DNA from: PALSA-610 sp038213435
GTDB lineage: Bacteria; Actinomycetota; Acidimicrobiia; IMCC26256; PALSA-610
Assembly: GCA_038213435.1 (NCBI GenBank)
Contig: JBBQTI010000013.1
Span: forward strand, 1 to 64,000
Length of the DNA stretch: 64,000 nucleotides
Direction of reading: 5' to 3'
The translations under genes and the position numbers were made by a program. Positions 32,521-40,833 of this stretch are shown here, one piece after another (within the stretch, counting starts at the first letter, position 1; the number at the start of each line of letters is the position of its first letter). Below the pieces are notes generated by a model. That model saw only the letters and a list, made by a program, of their open reading frames with translations, was not told the DNA's origin and made no database searches.

Positions 32521-33807
32521 GTGACCGCTGCACCTCCGGGCCGGCGCCGAGCCCTCACTCGTCGGGTACGCGGTCTCGCGATCGACGTCTCGCCGCTGCG
32601 CGCCTCGCGCGACTACCGGCTGCTCTGGACGGGCGAGCTCGTCTCCCAGATCGGGAGCCAGTTCACGGTCGTCGCGCTGCTCGTTCAGGTCTACGACCTG
32701 ACCCACTCGTCGGCCGCGGTCGGGCTGATCGGCGCCGTGCAACTGGTCCCGATGGTGCTCGTGTCGATCGGCTTCGGCCCGCAGATCGACCGGCGCGATC
32801 GTCGGGTCCTGTTGATCGGCGCGCAGTTCGGGCTCATGGCCGCGTCCGGCCTGTTGCTCCTTGGCGCGGTGCACGGTCATCCGCCATTGGCGCTGGTTTA
32901 CGGCGCCGCCGCGTTGAACGCCGCGTTCGTGTCGGTCTCGATGCCGACCCGGGCCGCGATGACGCCCAACCTCGTGCCGCCCGGCATGCTGGCGCAGTCG
33001 GCCGCGCTCAACCAGGTCATGTGGAACGGCGCCGGCGTCGTCGGCCCGGCGCTCGGCGGACTCGTGGTCGGGACGGCCGGGCTCTCCTGGGCCTACGGCA
33101 TCGACCTGGCGAGCTACGGCGCCGCGCTCACGGCCGCATTCCTCCTGCACTCGCAGCGGCCCGCTCCGGCGGAGGGCGCCGAGGACGACGTCGGGTTCGC
33201 GGCCGTGTTCAACGGACTGCGCTACGTGAAGGGCAAGCGAGTGCTCCAGTCGACGTTCACCGTCGACATCGTCGCGATGGTGTTCGGCATGCCGCGCGTG
33301 CTCTTCCCCGTGCTCGCCGAGACGCGGTTCCACCGCGGTCCCGAAGCGGTCGGTTGGCTGCTGAGCGCGGTGGCGCTGGGTGCGGTGATGGCGGCCCTGA
33401 GCTCGGGCTGGGTCGGCCGGGTCCGGCGCCTGGGTCTCGCCATCCTTCTCGCGGTTGTCGTGTGGGGTGTCGCGATAACCGCGTTCGGGCTGGTGGGGGC
33501 CAACCTCGGGCTCGCGCTCGTCCTTCTCGCGATCGCGGGAGCGGCCGATGTGATCTCCGCGGTATTTCGCAACACACTCCAACAGCTCGTCGTACCCGAC
33601 GGCCTACGGGGGCGGCTGGCATCGTTGAACATCTTCGTCGTCACGGGTGGTCCGCGTCTGGGTGACCTGGAGGGTGGTCTGGTTGCGAGCGCGTTCACGC
33701 CGACCGTCTCGGTCGTGTCCGGCGGATTGCTGTGTCTCGCCGGCGTCGCCGCAATCGCGACGACGGTGCCGCGATTCGCGCGGTGGCGTGTCGGCGATCC
33801 GCCGTGA
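32521..33807 (+). CDS. MFS transporter
   Basis: A 428-aa transporter with about 12 membrane helices and the same subgroup features as the MFS gene at 19981: RDYRLLWTGELVSQIGSQFT at the first helix, GPQIDRRDRRVLLIGAQFGL between helices 2 and 3, and ALNQVMWNGAGVVGPALGGL in helix 5. The cargo is unknown. GTG 32521 follows TATTGT by 10 bases. Confidence 0.82.
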   Translation: MTAAPPGRRRALTRRVRGLAIDVSPLRASRDYRLLWTGELVSQIGSQFTVVALLVQVYDLTHSSAAVGLIGAVQLVPMVLVSIGFGPQIDRRDRRVLLIGAQFGLMAASGLLLLGAVHGHPPLALVYGAAALNAAFVSVSMPTRAAMTPNLVPPGMLAQSAALNQVMWNGAGVVGPALGGLVVGTAGLSWAYGIDLASYGAALTAAFLLHSQRPAPAEGAEDDVGFAAVFNGLRYVKGKRVLQSTFTVDIVAMVFGMPRVLFPVLAETRFHRGPEAVGWLLSAVALGAVMAALSSGWVGRVRRLGLAILLAVVVWGVAITAFGLVGANLGLALVLLAIAGAADVISAVFRNTLQQLVVPDGLRGRLASLNIFVVTGGPRLGDLEGGLVASAFTPTVSVVSGGLLCLAGVAAIATTVPRFARWRVGDPP

Positions 33808-33843
33808 TTGACCGCACGGTTCAACCGCGATTGACTGCGACTC

Positions 33844-34272
33844 GTGGCGGGGTACTCGGGGACGCCCCTTCCCCAGAAGCTCGGCATCAAGCCGGGGGCA
33901 CGCCTCGCGCTCGTGCGCGCTCCCGCAGGTTTCGAGCGCGCGCTCAATCCGCTTCCGGATGGTGTGCGACTACGCACGCAGGCGCGCGGTGCGCAAGACA
34001 TCGTGCTCTTCTTCGCGACGCGTCACGCCGAGCTCGAACGTCGCTTCGACGGGTTGGCGCGCACGATCGAACCCGCGGGTGGGTTGTGGATCGCTTGGCC
34101 CAAGCGCACCGCGGGCGTCGCGACCGATCTGCGCGAGGGCATCGTGCGCGAGCTCGGACTCGCGCACGGTCTCGTCGACAACAAGGTGTGCGCGGTCGAC
34201 GACACGTGGTCGGGTTTGCGTTTCGTGTTCCGCCTCCGCGACCGGGCGGCGCGCAACGGCAGTTCGCGTTGA
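33844..34272 (+). CDS. DUF3052-family protein
   Basis: A 142-aa protein beginning AGYSGTPLPQKLGIKPGARL, the signature of DUF3052, and continuing VLFFATRHAELERRF and GLWIAWPKR, then DNKVCAVDDTWSGLRFVFRL. The family is widespread in actinobacteria but has no proven activity. It ends convergently with the GNAT gene. Confidence 0.82.
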   Translation: MAGYSGTPLPQKLGIKPGARLALVRAPAGFERALNPLPDGVRLRTQARGAQDIVLFFATRHAELERRFDGLARTIEPAGGLWIAWPKRTAGVATDLREGIVRELGLAHGLVDNKVCAVDDTWSGLRFVFRLRDRAARNGSSR

Positions 34273-34294
34273 CGCGGCGTCGGTTCGACGCGGC

Positions 34295-34840
34295 TCAGCT
34301 CGCGCGCACCAGCGGTAGCGAGGCTTCGTACTCGCCGCCCGCCCAGCGAACTTTCGCGTCGGGAACGAGCTTGTGGACCAGTCCGAGCGCGGCCCGGTTG
34401 TCGGGCAGCATGGTCGCCACGAAGGTGTCGTAGCCCCGGTCGGCGGCGAGGCCGGCGAGCCGCAGGGCCAGCCGCTTCCCGACGCCCCGGTGCTGCCAGG
34501 CGTCCTCCACGGTCATGGCGATCTCGGCCTGGTGACTGGCGCCGGGGTCCCGGTCGGGCCTGCCGTCGTAGCGGGCCACGGCCACGATCTCGTCGCCGTC
34601 CAGGGCGACCAGTGCGTCCCGGCGCCCATGGTCGACGTCGGCGAGGCGGAGCAGGGCGGCGCGTGGCGGTCGGGCGATCGGCGAGAAGAACCGGAAGTGC
34701 ACGCTCGACGGGGACAAGCGCGTGAACAGGCGCGCGAGGCGCTCGACGTCGTCGATCGCGATGGGGCGGACCGTCAGCTCGATGTCATCCACTCGCATGA
34801 CGTCGCGGTCGACGCGAGGGTCGGGGTCGATGTCGTTCAT
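34295..34840 (-). CDS. GNAT-family N-acetyltransferase
   Basis: A 181-aa acetyltransferase: LTVRPIAIDDVERLARLFTR at the first strand-helix, DALVALDGDEIVAVARYDG, and the acetyl-CoA binding loop EDAWQHRGVGKRLALRLAGL (Q-x-x-G-x-G/A type). The ATG overlaps the stop of the thioesterase gene upstream (ATGA), placing it third in the tetR-thioesterase-GNAT operon. The substrate, protein or small molecule, is unknown. Confidence 0.85.
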   Translation of the reverse strand: MNDIDPDPRVDRDVMRVDDIELTVRPIAIDDVERLARLFTRLSPSSVHFRFFSPIARPPRAALLRLADVDHGRRDALVALDGDEIVAVARYDGRPDRDPGASHQAEIAMTVEDAWQHRGVGKRLALRLAGLAADRGYDTFVATMLPDNRAALGLVHKLVPDAKVRWAGGEYEASLPLVRAS

Positions 34841-35361
34841 CGCGCTCCCCCTTGGACGAGGCACGTCGACTTCGCGTGGGCGTAGAGCGTTCCCGCGTCG
34901 TCGTAGACGCGCGCTTCGGTGGGCGCGATGCGCCCACCTCGATGCACGACCCGACCCTCGGCGTGCACACGTCCCGTCGCTTGTGTGATCGCGCGGACGA
35001 AGTTGGTGCTCAACTCGAGCGTCGTGAAGGCCGCGTCGGCGGGGAGGGTCGACGAAACCGCGCAACCCATCGCCGTGTCGACCAACGTCGCGACGACGCC
35101 ACCGTGCATCGTGCCCGTCGGGTTCTCGTGCAGCTCGTCGGCCACGACCGAGAACACGGTGCGTCCGCGTTCGAGCTCGTCGAAGGAGAGGCCGAGCAGC
35201 TCGGCGGCCGGCGGGGGCGACGCGTCACCGCGTTTGATCGCGGCGAGTCGTTCGTATCCGTCGAGTCCACGCAGCCGGAAACGCATGCGGGCCGGATCGG
35301 TCCAGGTGATCGTGCGCGAGCGCACGCCTTCGATGTGTGACGTTTCGGTGTCGGTACGCAT
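34837..35361 (-). CDS. Hotdog-fold (PaaI-like) acyl-CoA thioesterase
   Basis: A 174-aa protein with the PaaI-type core NPTGTMHGGVVATLVDTAMG, whose HGG and Asp are the usual catalytic features. FTTLELSTNFVRAITQATGR and VYDDAGTLYAHAKSTCLV complete the fold. It should hydrolyse acyl-CoA thioesters. Its ATG shares one base with the tetR stop (TGATG), so the two are coupled, and it is likely repressed by that TetR. Confidence 0.88.
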   Translation of the reverse strand: MRTDTETSHIEGVRSRTITWTDPARMRFRLRGLDGYERLAAIKRGDASPPPAAELLGLSFDELERGRTVFSVVADELHENPTGTMHGGVVATLVDTAMGCAVSSTLPADAAFTTLELSTNFVRAITQATGRVHAEGRVVHRGGRIAPTEARVYDDAGTLYAHAKSTCLVQGGAR

Positions 35362-35978
35362 CACAGTTGTCCCTCCTTCACGCGCAGAGACGCAACGTGG
35401 TCGACGAGGTGGTCGACGACGCGGTCCATGTGCGCGGGGTCGTCGTAGAGTCTCGAGAGCATCAACGCGCCTTCGAGCGCGGCCGTGATCGTCGACGCGA
35501 GTGCGTAGGGATCGGTGTCGGCCGCCAGGGAGCCGGCGGCCTTGCCGTCCTTCACGATGCGGCCGACGAGCCGATGCCACAGCGACATCGACGCGCGGGC
35601 CCGGTCGCGCAGATCGGGGTGGGTGTCGTCGGCGTCGATCGCGGTGTTCATGATCGGGCAGCCGCCCTCGACCGCGGGCCGGCGGGCATTTTCCGCGAAC
35701 GCTCGGATCATGCGAGACAGCCGGTCGATCGCGTCGGTCGCGCCGTCCTGCGAGCGGGCGAGGCTCTCGGTGACCCGGGTCATCGCATAGTCGTAGGCCT
35801 CGAACGCGAGCTGCTCCTTGGAGCCGAAATGGTTGTAGATCCCGCCTTTCTCGAGCCCGGTGGCACCGATGAGATCGCGCAACGACGCGCCCACGAAACC
35901 CTGGCGGTTGAAGACCGGCGCCGCCAGCTCGACGATGCGCTGGCGGGTGCGCTCGCCCTTCGTCGTCGTTCGGATCAT
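35361..35978 (-). CDS. TetR-family regulator, first of a thioesterase operon
   Basis: A 205-aa repressor. The N-terminal helix-turn-helix is complete: RTRQRIVELAAPVFNRQGFV, SLRDLIGATGLEKGGIYNHF and GSKEQL. The effector domain has EGGCPIMNTAIDADDTHPDL, seen in the YcdC/AcuR-like group. ATG 35978 has GAAGGAG before it. The likely operator is the palindrome at 36022-36035. Adjacent genes suggest an acyl-CoA or related ligand. Confidence 0.88.
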   Translation of the reverse strand: MIRTTTKGERTRQRIVELAAPVFNRQGFVGASLRDLIGATGLEKGGIYNHFGSKEQLAFEAYDYAMTRVTESLARSQDGATDAIDRLSRMIRAFAENARRPAVEGGCPIMNTAIDADDTHPDLRDRARASMSLWHRLVGRIVKDGKAAGSLAADTDPYALASTITAALEGALMLSRLYDDPAHMDRVVDHLVDHVASLRVKEGQL

Positions 35979-36021
35979 TGCTGCTCCTTCGTCCCTCACG
36001 AGCCGGCAACCTGGCGAAGAA

Positions 36022-36035
36022 ACCGACCGGTCGGT
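36022..36035. promoter_or_regulatory. TetR operator, perfect 14-bp palindrome
   Basis: ACCGACCGGTCGGT lies 44 bases before the tetR start at 35978. The same core (ACCGAC, two bases, GTCGGT) recurs at 38166-38179 beside the second tetR of this region. Confidence 0.7.
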
Positions 36036-36093
36036 CTGATTGTGGGGCGAACGAGGCCTTTTGTCAAGAGCGGATCCCGGTACGGTCCGAGAG

Positions 36094-36783
36094 ATGTGCG
36101 GCCGCTACGTCTCGGTGTCGTCGCCGACGATCCTCGCCGAGCGGTTCCAGGTCGAAGAGGTGCGGGCCGACGCGGCCGATGCGAACTACAACGTCACGTC
36201 GCGGGCCGACGTGCCGGTGATCGCCGAGCGCGACGGCCATCGCGTCCTCGATCGCGTGCGCTGGGGCCTCGTGCCCTCGTGGGCGAAGGACCTCTCGGTC
36301 GGCGACCGGATGATCAACGCCCGGGCCGAGCGGCTGTCGAAGAGCAACGCGTACAAGCGCCCGTTCGAGCGGCGCCGGTGCATCGTCGCCGCGGACGGCT
36401 TCTACGAGTGGCAGGCGGTAGCCGGACGGAAGCAGAAGCAGCCCTGGTTCATCCGTCGCCGGGACGGCGAACCGCTCGCTTTCGCGGGGCTGTGGGAGAT
36501 CTGGCACGACCGCGCGGTCGGCGACGACGCGCCCCGCGTGCGAACGTGCACGATCATCACGACGGAACCGAACGATCTGATGCGACCGATCCACGATCGC
36601 ATGCCGGTGATCCTCCCAGAGTCGGCGTGGGACACCTGGCTCGACGTCGACAACCACGACGTGCGATCGCTCGGGCAACTGCTCGTTCCCGCGCCATCCG
36701 AGGATCTCGAGGGGTGGCCGATCACGATGCTCGTCAACAAGCCCGTCAACAACGGCCCGGAGCTGCTCGAGCCGCCCCGGTAA
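36094..36783 (+). CDS. SRAP-family abasic-site-processing protein (YedK/HMCES-like)
   Basis: A 229-aa protein with the catalytic Cys2 exposed at the N-terminus (MCGRYVS) after Met removal. This Cys forms a thiazolidine link to abasic sites in single-stranded DNA. DRMINARAERL and the final active-site His in MRPIHDRMPVIL complete the family signature, with the Glu of CIVAADGFYEWQ. ATG 36094 lies 7 nt after TACGGT, so the gene is probably leaderless. It protects abasic sites during replication. Confidence 0.93.
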   Translation: MCGRYVSVSSPTILAERFQVEEVRADAADANYNVTSRADVPVIAERDGHRVLDRVRWGLVPSWAKDLSVGDRMINARAERLSKSNAYKRPFERRRCIVAADGFYEWQAVAGRKQKQPWFIRRRDGEPLAFAGLWEIWHDRAVGDDAPRVRTCTIITTEPNDLMRPIHDRMPVILPESAWDTWLDVDNHDVRSLGQLLVPAPSEDLEGWPITMLVNKPVNNGPELLEPPR

Positions 36784-36793
36784 ATTCCCCGTG

Positions 36794-37516
36794 ATGGACC
36801 ACTCCGAGTTCGTGCACGCCATCCGTCGCGAAGGAGCGGCGCTCGCCGACGCCGCGCGCGCGGCCGGCGTCGAACATCCGGTGCCGACGTGCGGTGAGTG
36901 GACGATCGGCGACCTGTGCTCGCATGTCGGCCGGCTCCATCGCTGGGCGACAGAGATCGTCGAACGCCGTCCCGCCGACCCCGTCGGCCACTGGAAGCAG
37001 CTCGCGGTTCCCGAGGGCCCCGCGCTCGTCGACTTCGTCGCGCAGGGCTACGGCCCCCTGGCCGACGTGCTCGCGGCTGCGGGCGCCGGAGAACGCTGCT
37101 GGTCGTGGACCGATCAGCGCACGGTGGGGTTCTGGTCGCGCCGGCAGGCGAACGAGCTCGCGGTTCACCGGTGGGACGCGCAGCTCGCGGCGGGCGTGCC
37201 CCAGCCGATCGACCGCGACCTCGCGGTCGACGGTATCCAGGAGCTGTTCGACATCCTCCCGTTCCGGCCCGGCGGGTCGCCGACCGGAAACGGCGAGACC
37301 ATGCACCTGCATTGCACCGACGGCGATGGCGAATGGCTGGTCCGGCTCGAACCCGACGGCGTCGCCGTCGTGAACGAGCACGCGAAAGCCGACGTCGCCG
37401 CGCGCGGCGGTGCCAGCGATCTCGTGTTGATGATGTGGGGGCGCGTTCCGGTCGATCAGGTCGAGGTGTTCGGCGATGCCTCGCTGCTACAGCGTTGGAG
37501 CGACGGGAAGCTCTGA
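36794..37516 (+). CDS. DinB/maleylpyruvate isomerase-type, mycothiol-dependent-like protein
   Basis: A 240-aa protein of the actinobacterial TIGR03083 group. A four-helix DinB-like bundle carries the metal ligands (CSHVGRLHRWA about residue 40 and NELAVHRWDAQLA about 118), and a C-terminal domain resembles sterol-carrier-like binding folds. Many members need mycothiol, but the substrate cannot be told. ATG 36794, or GTG 36791 just before it, starts the gene. Confidence 0.8.
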   Translation: MDHSEFVHAIRREGAALADAARAAGVEHPVPTCGEWTIGDLCSHVGRLHRWATEIVERRPADPVGHWKQLAVPEGPALVDFVAQGYGPLADVLAAAGAGERCWSWTDQRTVGFWSRRQANELAVHRWDAQLAAGVPQPIDRDLAVDGIQELFDILPFRPGGSPTGNGETMHLHCTDGDGEWLVRLEPDGVAVVNEHAKADVAARGGASDLVLMMWGRVPVDQVEVFGDASLLQRWSDGKL

Positions 37517-37522
37517 GAAGCG

Positions 37523-38140
37523 TTACACCGCAACGGCGGTACGCATCACGTCGATCACGTGCTCGCGCCGGGTCGCCAGGGCCGCCGCCGAGAGTGGGTC
37601 GATGTCGAGGAGGCCCGTCATCAGCTGTCCGTCCGAGAGGTACGACAGCACCGCGCCGTAGCCCGTGAGGAGCAGCTGCCGCGCGTCGTAGCGCCGGAGG
37701 CGGCCTGCGTCCATCTCCCGTTCGAGGAAGTCGGCGCCTCGATCGAAGAGCGGTCGCAACAGGACGCTGAGCTCGTCGCGCAGGATCGGACCGCCTTCGA
37801 GTGCTTCCCAGCGCACGAGCCGGACGAAGTCGGGGTGGTCCTCGAAGAATGTGAACGCGGCCCGGAGCATGCGCTCGACCTGCGGCCAACCTCGACGCGT
37901 TCCCTCGATCGCCTGCTCGACGAGCAACGTCCAGTCCGCGAACGAGGCGAAGAGCACCGCGCGGTAGAGCACCTCCTTCGAGGGGAAGTGGTGCAGCAGG
38001 CTCGGACGCCGGATGCCGACCTCGTCGGCGATGTCGTTCAAGCTCGTGCCCGCGTAGCCGTGGTCGCCGAATCGCTTGAGCGCCACCTCGAGGATGAGAT
38101 CCTTGGTCGACGCGGGAGCGGAACCGACGGGCAACGCCAT
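37523..38140 (-). CDS. TetR-family regulator, divergent from a desaturase
   Basis: A 205-aa repressor with the helix-turn-helix TKDLILEVALKRFGDHGYAG then SLNDIADEVGIRRPSLLHHF and a helical effector domain. The start ATG 38140 lies 6 nt after TAGACT, so the message is leaderless. It is divergent from the fatty-acid desaturase at 38195, with the operator at 38164-38181 between them. Control of membrane-lipid unsaturation by an acyl-CoA ligand is the likely role, as for DesT-type regulators. Confidence 0.87.
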   Translation of the reverse strand: MALPVGSAPASTKDLILEVALKRFGDHGYAGTSLNDIADEVGIRRPSLLHHFPSKEVLYRAVLFASFADWTLLVEQAIEGTRRGWPQVERMLRAAFTFFEDHPDFVRLVRWEALEGGPILRDELSVLLRPLFDRGADFLEREMDAGRLRRYDARQLLLTGYGAVLSYLSDGQLMTGLLDIDPLSAAALATRREHVIDVMRTAVAV

Positions 38141-38163
38141 CCCGTCAGTCTACCGAGATGTCT

Positions 38164-38181
38164 CTACCGACTGGTCGGTAG
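38164..38181. promoter_or_regulatory. TetR operator over the desaturase promoter
   Basis: CTACCGACTGGTCGGTAG has perfect 8-bp arms around TG and overlaps a -10-like TAGTAC (38179-38184) for the desaturase. The core is shared with the operator at 36022-36035. Confidence 0.72.
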
Positions 38182-38194
38182 TACCCTTTGGCGT

Positions 38195-38950
38195 GTGCCC
38201 CTCAGCAATTTGATCGCCGCCGTTGTCACCGCGTTCGTCGTGACGCAGCTCGCGATCTTCACGACGACCGTGTACCTGCATCGCGCCCTCTCACATCGCG
38301 CGCTGACCGTCGGCAGTCCGGCGGCCATTCCCTTTCGGGTCATCATCTGGATGACAACGGGCATGCGACCGCGTGAGTGGGTGGCGGTGCATCGCAAGCA
38401 CCACGCCGCGACCGACACCTTCGACGATCCACACAGTCCGCTCCAAGTGGGATTCTGGCGCGTGCAGCTCGGCAACGTCGGGCTCTACAAGCGCTGCGCG
38501 TCCGACCCGTCGAACGTGCGGAAGTACGCGCGTGATCTCCCACCCGACCACCTCGACCGAGCCGCATTCGATCATTCACTCGCCGGGCTGGTCATCGGGA
38601 TCGCGATCATCGTCGTCACGATGTGGGCGCTCGGCTTCGGTCTGCTCACGGGCTTCCTCGCCGCCGGTCTGCATGCCGTGCTCTACGTGATGCTCTCCGG
38701 CGCGATCAACGCCGTCGGTCACACCCGCGGCACGCAGCCGTACTCGAACTCCGCGACGAACCTGCAATCACTCGCGTTCATCACCGCAGGCGAAGGATTG
38801 CACAACAACCACCATGCTGCGCCCACCTCCGCTCGCTTCTCGCTGAACAGGGCCGAGCTCGATCCCGGCTGGTGGTTGGTACGCGTCCTCGTCAAGCTCC
38901 ACCTCGCGCAGATACGGCACCAAGAGGTCCACCTCAAAACCGCGGCGTGA
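38195..38950 (+). CDS. Membrane fatty acid desaturase
   Basis: A 251-aa acyl-lipid/acyl-CoA desaturase. The three His boxes are HRALSHRALT (about 30), HRKHHAATD (about 68) and GLHNNHHAAPTSARF (about 210), which hold the di-iron centre. Membrane helices lie about 5-25 and 135-165. AINAVGHTRGTQPYSNSATN before the last box is typical. GTG 38195 is 10-14 bases after the operator and -10. It introduces a double bond into membrane fatty acids. Confidence 0.92.
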   Translation: MPLSNLIAAVVTAFVVTQLAIFTTTVYLHRALSHRALTVGSPAAIPFRVIIWMTTGMRPREWVAVHRKHHAATDTFDDPHSPLQVGFWRVQLGNVGLYKRCASDPSNVRKYARDLPPDHLDRAAFDHSLAGLVIGIAIIVVTMWALGFGLLTGFLAAGLHAVLYVMLSGAINAVGHTRGTQPYSNSATNLQSLAFITAGEGLHNNHHAAPTSARFSLNRAELDPGWWLVRVLVKLHLAQIRHQEVHLKTAA

Positions 38951-38994
38951 TCAGCCAGGCGGGTATCCCGCCTCGCCGCGAGTGCGACCCAGAA

Positions 38995-39951
38995 TTATCG
39001 CGCAAGCGCGCGAACGACGTCGTGAAGTTGTTCGGGCCCGCAGAACAGCGCCGGTGCCGGAGTCGTCACGCCGTTCTCGATGTAACGCGCGATGTGCTCC
39101 TTGCACTGCTCGGGCTTGCCCCACACGAGCAGATCGTCGACGACCGAATCGGGAATCGATTCCGCGGCGGCCTTCCTGTCGCCTTCCTTCCAGAGCCGCC
39201 AGAGGTCGGCAAGCTCTTCACCGCGGCCGAGCCACTCGTGGAATGCGGCGTAGACGGGCACGGTGAGATACGACGCGATCGCGCGCTTGCCGACCGAGCG
39301 AGCGAGGCTCGCGTCGTCGACGGGGAACACGAAGATGCGTGCTGCGATCTCCTTCCCGGCACCGACGTGCGGCGCGACCGTCTTGACGTCGTCGGCCGAC
39401 AGCCAGTTGATGATCGCCCCATCGCCTTCGCGTCCGGCCAGTCGCAACATGCCTTCGCGCAGTGCGGCTACCAGGATCGGCGGCTGCTCCGGAACGGGGA
39501 CGCCGAGCCGGAAGCCGCGGACGCGGAACGTCTCGTACTCCTCGTCGACCTTCTCGCCCGTCAGCGCGGCCCGCAGGAACCGGATCGTGTCGCGCACGCG
39601 CTGGTACGGCTTGTCGAACGTCAAACCGTTCCAGCGTTCGACGATGACGTCGGAGGAGGTTCCGATCCCGAGCGCGAAGTGGCCGGGCGCGGCTTGGCAC
39701 ATCGACGCGACCGTCGACGCAAGCGTGTGCGCGCCGCGCGTGTACGCGGGCACGATCGCGGTCCCGAACCGCAGCTCGGGCGCCCACTGGGCGGCGACTG
39801 CGAGCGGGATGAACGCGTCGTACCCACCCGACTCAGCCGACCACAGATCGGTGTATCCGAGGTCGACCAGCTCGCGCACCAGCTCGCGCTGCTCCAAGAG
39901 CGGAATGCCGTCGAAGGGAAACGTGATGCCGTAGCGCTGCGGGATGCTCAT
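38995..39951 (-). CDS. LLM-class F420-dependent oxidoreductase
   Basis: A 318-aa luciferase-like monooxygenase-fold protein: RYGITFPFDGIP at the first strand, GYTDLWSAESGGYDAFIPLA, FGTAIVPAYTRGAHTLASTV, FALGIGTSSDVIVERWNGLT and RLAGREGDGAIINWLSADDV. These are the features of actinobacterial F420-dependent members. It is the last of three genes (sulfatase, thioesterase, this one) 24 bases apart or less. The substrate is unknown. Confidence 0.86.
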   Translation of the reverse strand: MSIPQRYGITFPFDGIPLLEQRELVRELVDLGYTDLWSAESGGYDAFIPLAVAAQWAPELRFGTAIVPAYTRGAHTLASTVASMCQAAPGHFALGIGTSSDVIVERWNGLTFDKPYQRVRDTIRFLRAALTGEKVDEEYETFRVRGFRLGVPVPEQPPILVAALREGMLRLAGREGDGAIINWLSADDVKTVAPHVGAGKEIAARIFVFPVDDASLARSVGKRAIASYLTVPVYAAFHEWLGRGEELADLWRLWKEGDRKAAAESIPDSVVDDLLVWGKPEQCKEHIARYIENGVTTPAPALFCGPEQLHDVVRALAR

Positions 39952-39975
39952 GCGCACATCCTTGTCGCGATGCGC

Positions 39976-40821
39976 TCAGCGCTGCACGTCACCTTCCAGC
40001 TCGGTGAGAGGTTCGTTTTGGTCGTCGCGCCACGCGCGCACGATCGACGACTGGCTCGCGGTGCCGAGCAGCGTTCCGTCCTCGGCCCAGAGATGTACGA
40101 GCCCGTGACCGAAGCCGTCGGCGACCGCGTGCACGCGCACGTCGGCGAGGACCCACTCGGTCGGGACGCGGTGCGCGACGCGCAACGTGTTGTCGAGGCT
40201 GTTTCCGCCCGCGCGCTTGCCGAGGGCTTGACCGATCCCGAACGGGACGAAATCGCCGATGATCGCGAGCGCGGCGGCCGACATGTCGAGCAACTCGGGC
40301 AAGCGGATCCACAAGGCGGACTGCCCGGACCCTTCCGGACCCGGGAACTCCCAGGGCGCGCGACCGTTCGCGAGCTTGGCGTCGAGGCGCCGGGCGATCG
40401 TGCCCTCGTGGCGGTTCATCATCGGCCGCGGCGGGCAGTCGAGCGGACCGGGTACGTCGGGCCGGATCGCCCACTGCCCTTCGAGGGGGAGCGGCCGGTG
40501 CCCGAGCGCGCCGAGCACGGTGAGGATCTCGTCGTCGCCGACGCGCGCGATCACGCGCGCCTGCGAGATCTGGTGACCGCGCACGATCTCGGTGACGTCG
40601 AGCTCCAACACCGACGGCGGCCTCGCGAACGAGAGGTACTGCGCGGTCGCCCAGATGCACGGGCGGCCGCTCAACTCCTCCATCACCTCGATGCACGCAC
40701 CGAGTCCGCAACCACCGAACAACGCCCCGGTTCCGGACGTGAGCCCGCGCACGACCTCCATCCGCCAGCGCGAGCGGTCGTCCGTAACGGGTTCGAGGCC
40801 GAAGAAGGTCCGGGCGTCCAT
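39976..40821 (-). CDS. TesB-type acyl-CoA thioesterase
   Basis: A 281-aa double-hotdog thioesterase. The N-terminal half has LFGGCGLGACIEVMEELSGR and ATAQYLSFARPPSVLELDVT, the C-terminal half SLDNTLRVAHRVPTEWVLAD with the catalytic Asp, and GTASQSSIVRAW with the Gln. It lies 12 bases after the sulfatase gene on the same strand. It hydrolyses acyl-CoAs of unknown chain type. Confidence 0.85.
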   Translation of the reverse strand: MDARTFFGLEPVTDDRSRWRMEVVRGLTSGTGALFGGCGLGACIEVMEELSGRPCIWATAQYLSFARPPSVLELDVTEIVRGHQISQARVIARVGDDEILTVLGALGHRPLPLEGQWAIRPDVPGPLDCPPRPMMNRHEGTIARRLDAKLANGRAPWEFPGPEGSGQSALWIRLPELLDMSAAALAIIGDFVPFGIGQALGKRAGGNSLDNTLRVAHRVPTEWVLADVRVHAVADGFGHGLVHLWAEDGTLLGTASQSSIVRAWRDDQNEPLTELEGDVQR

Positions 40822-40833
40822 CGGCCGGGCACG

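Noticed and set aside
31987..33582. 531-codon minus-strand frame across peroxiredoxin and MFS genes
   Set aside because: It crosses two well-defined genes, one in a different frame and one antisense, and shows no domain.
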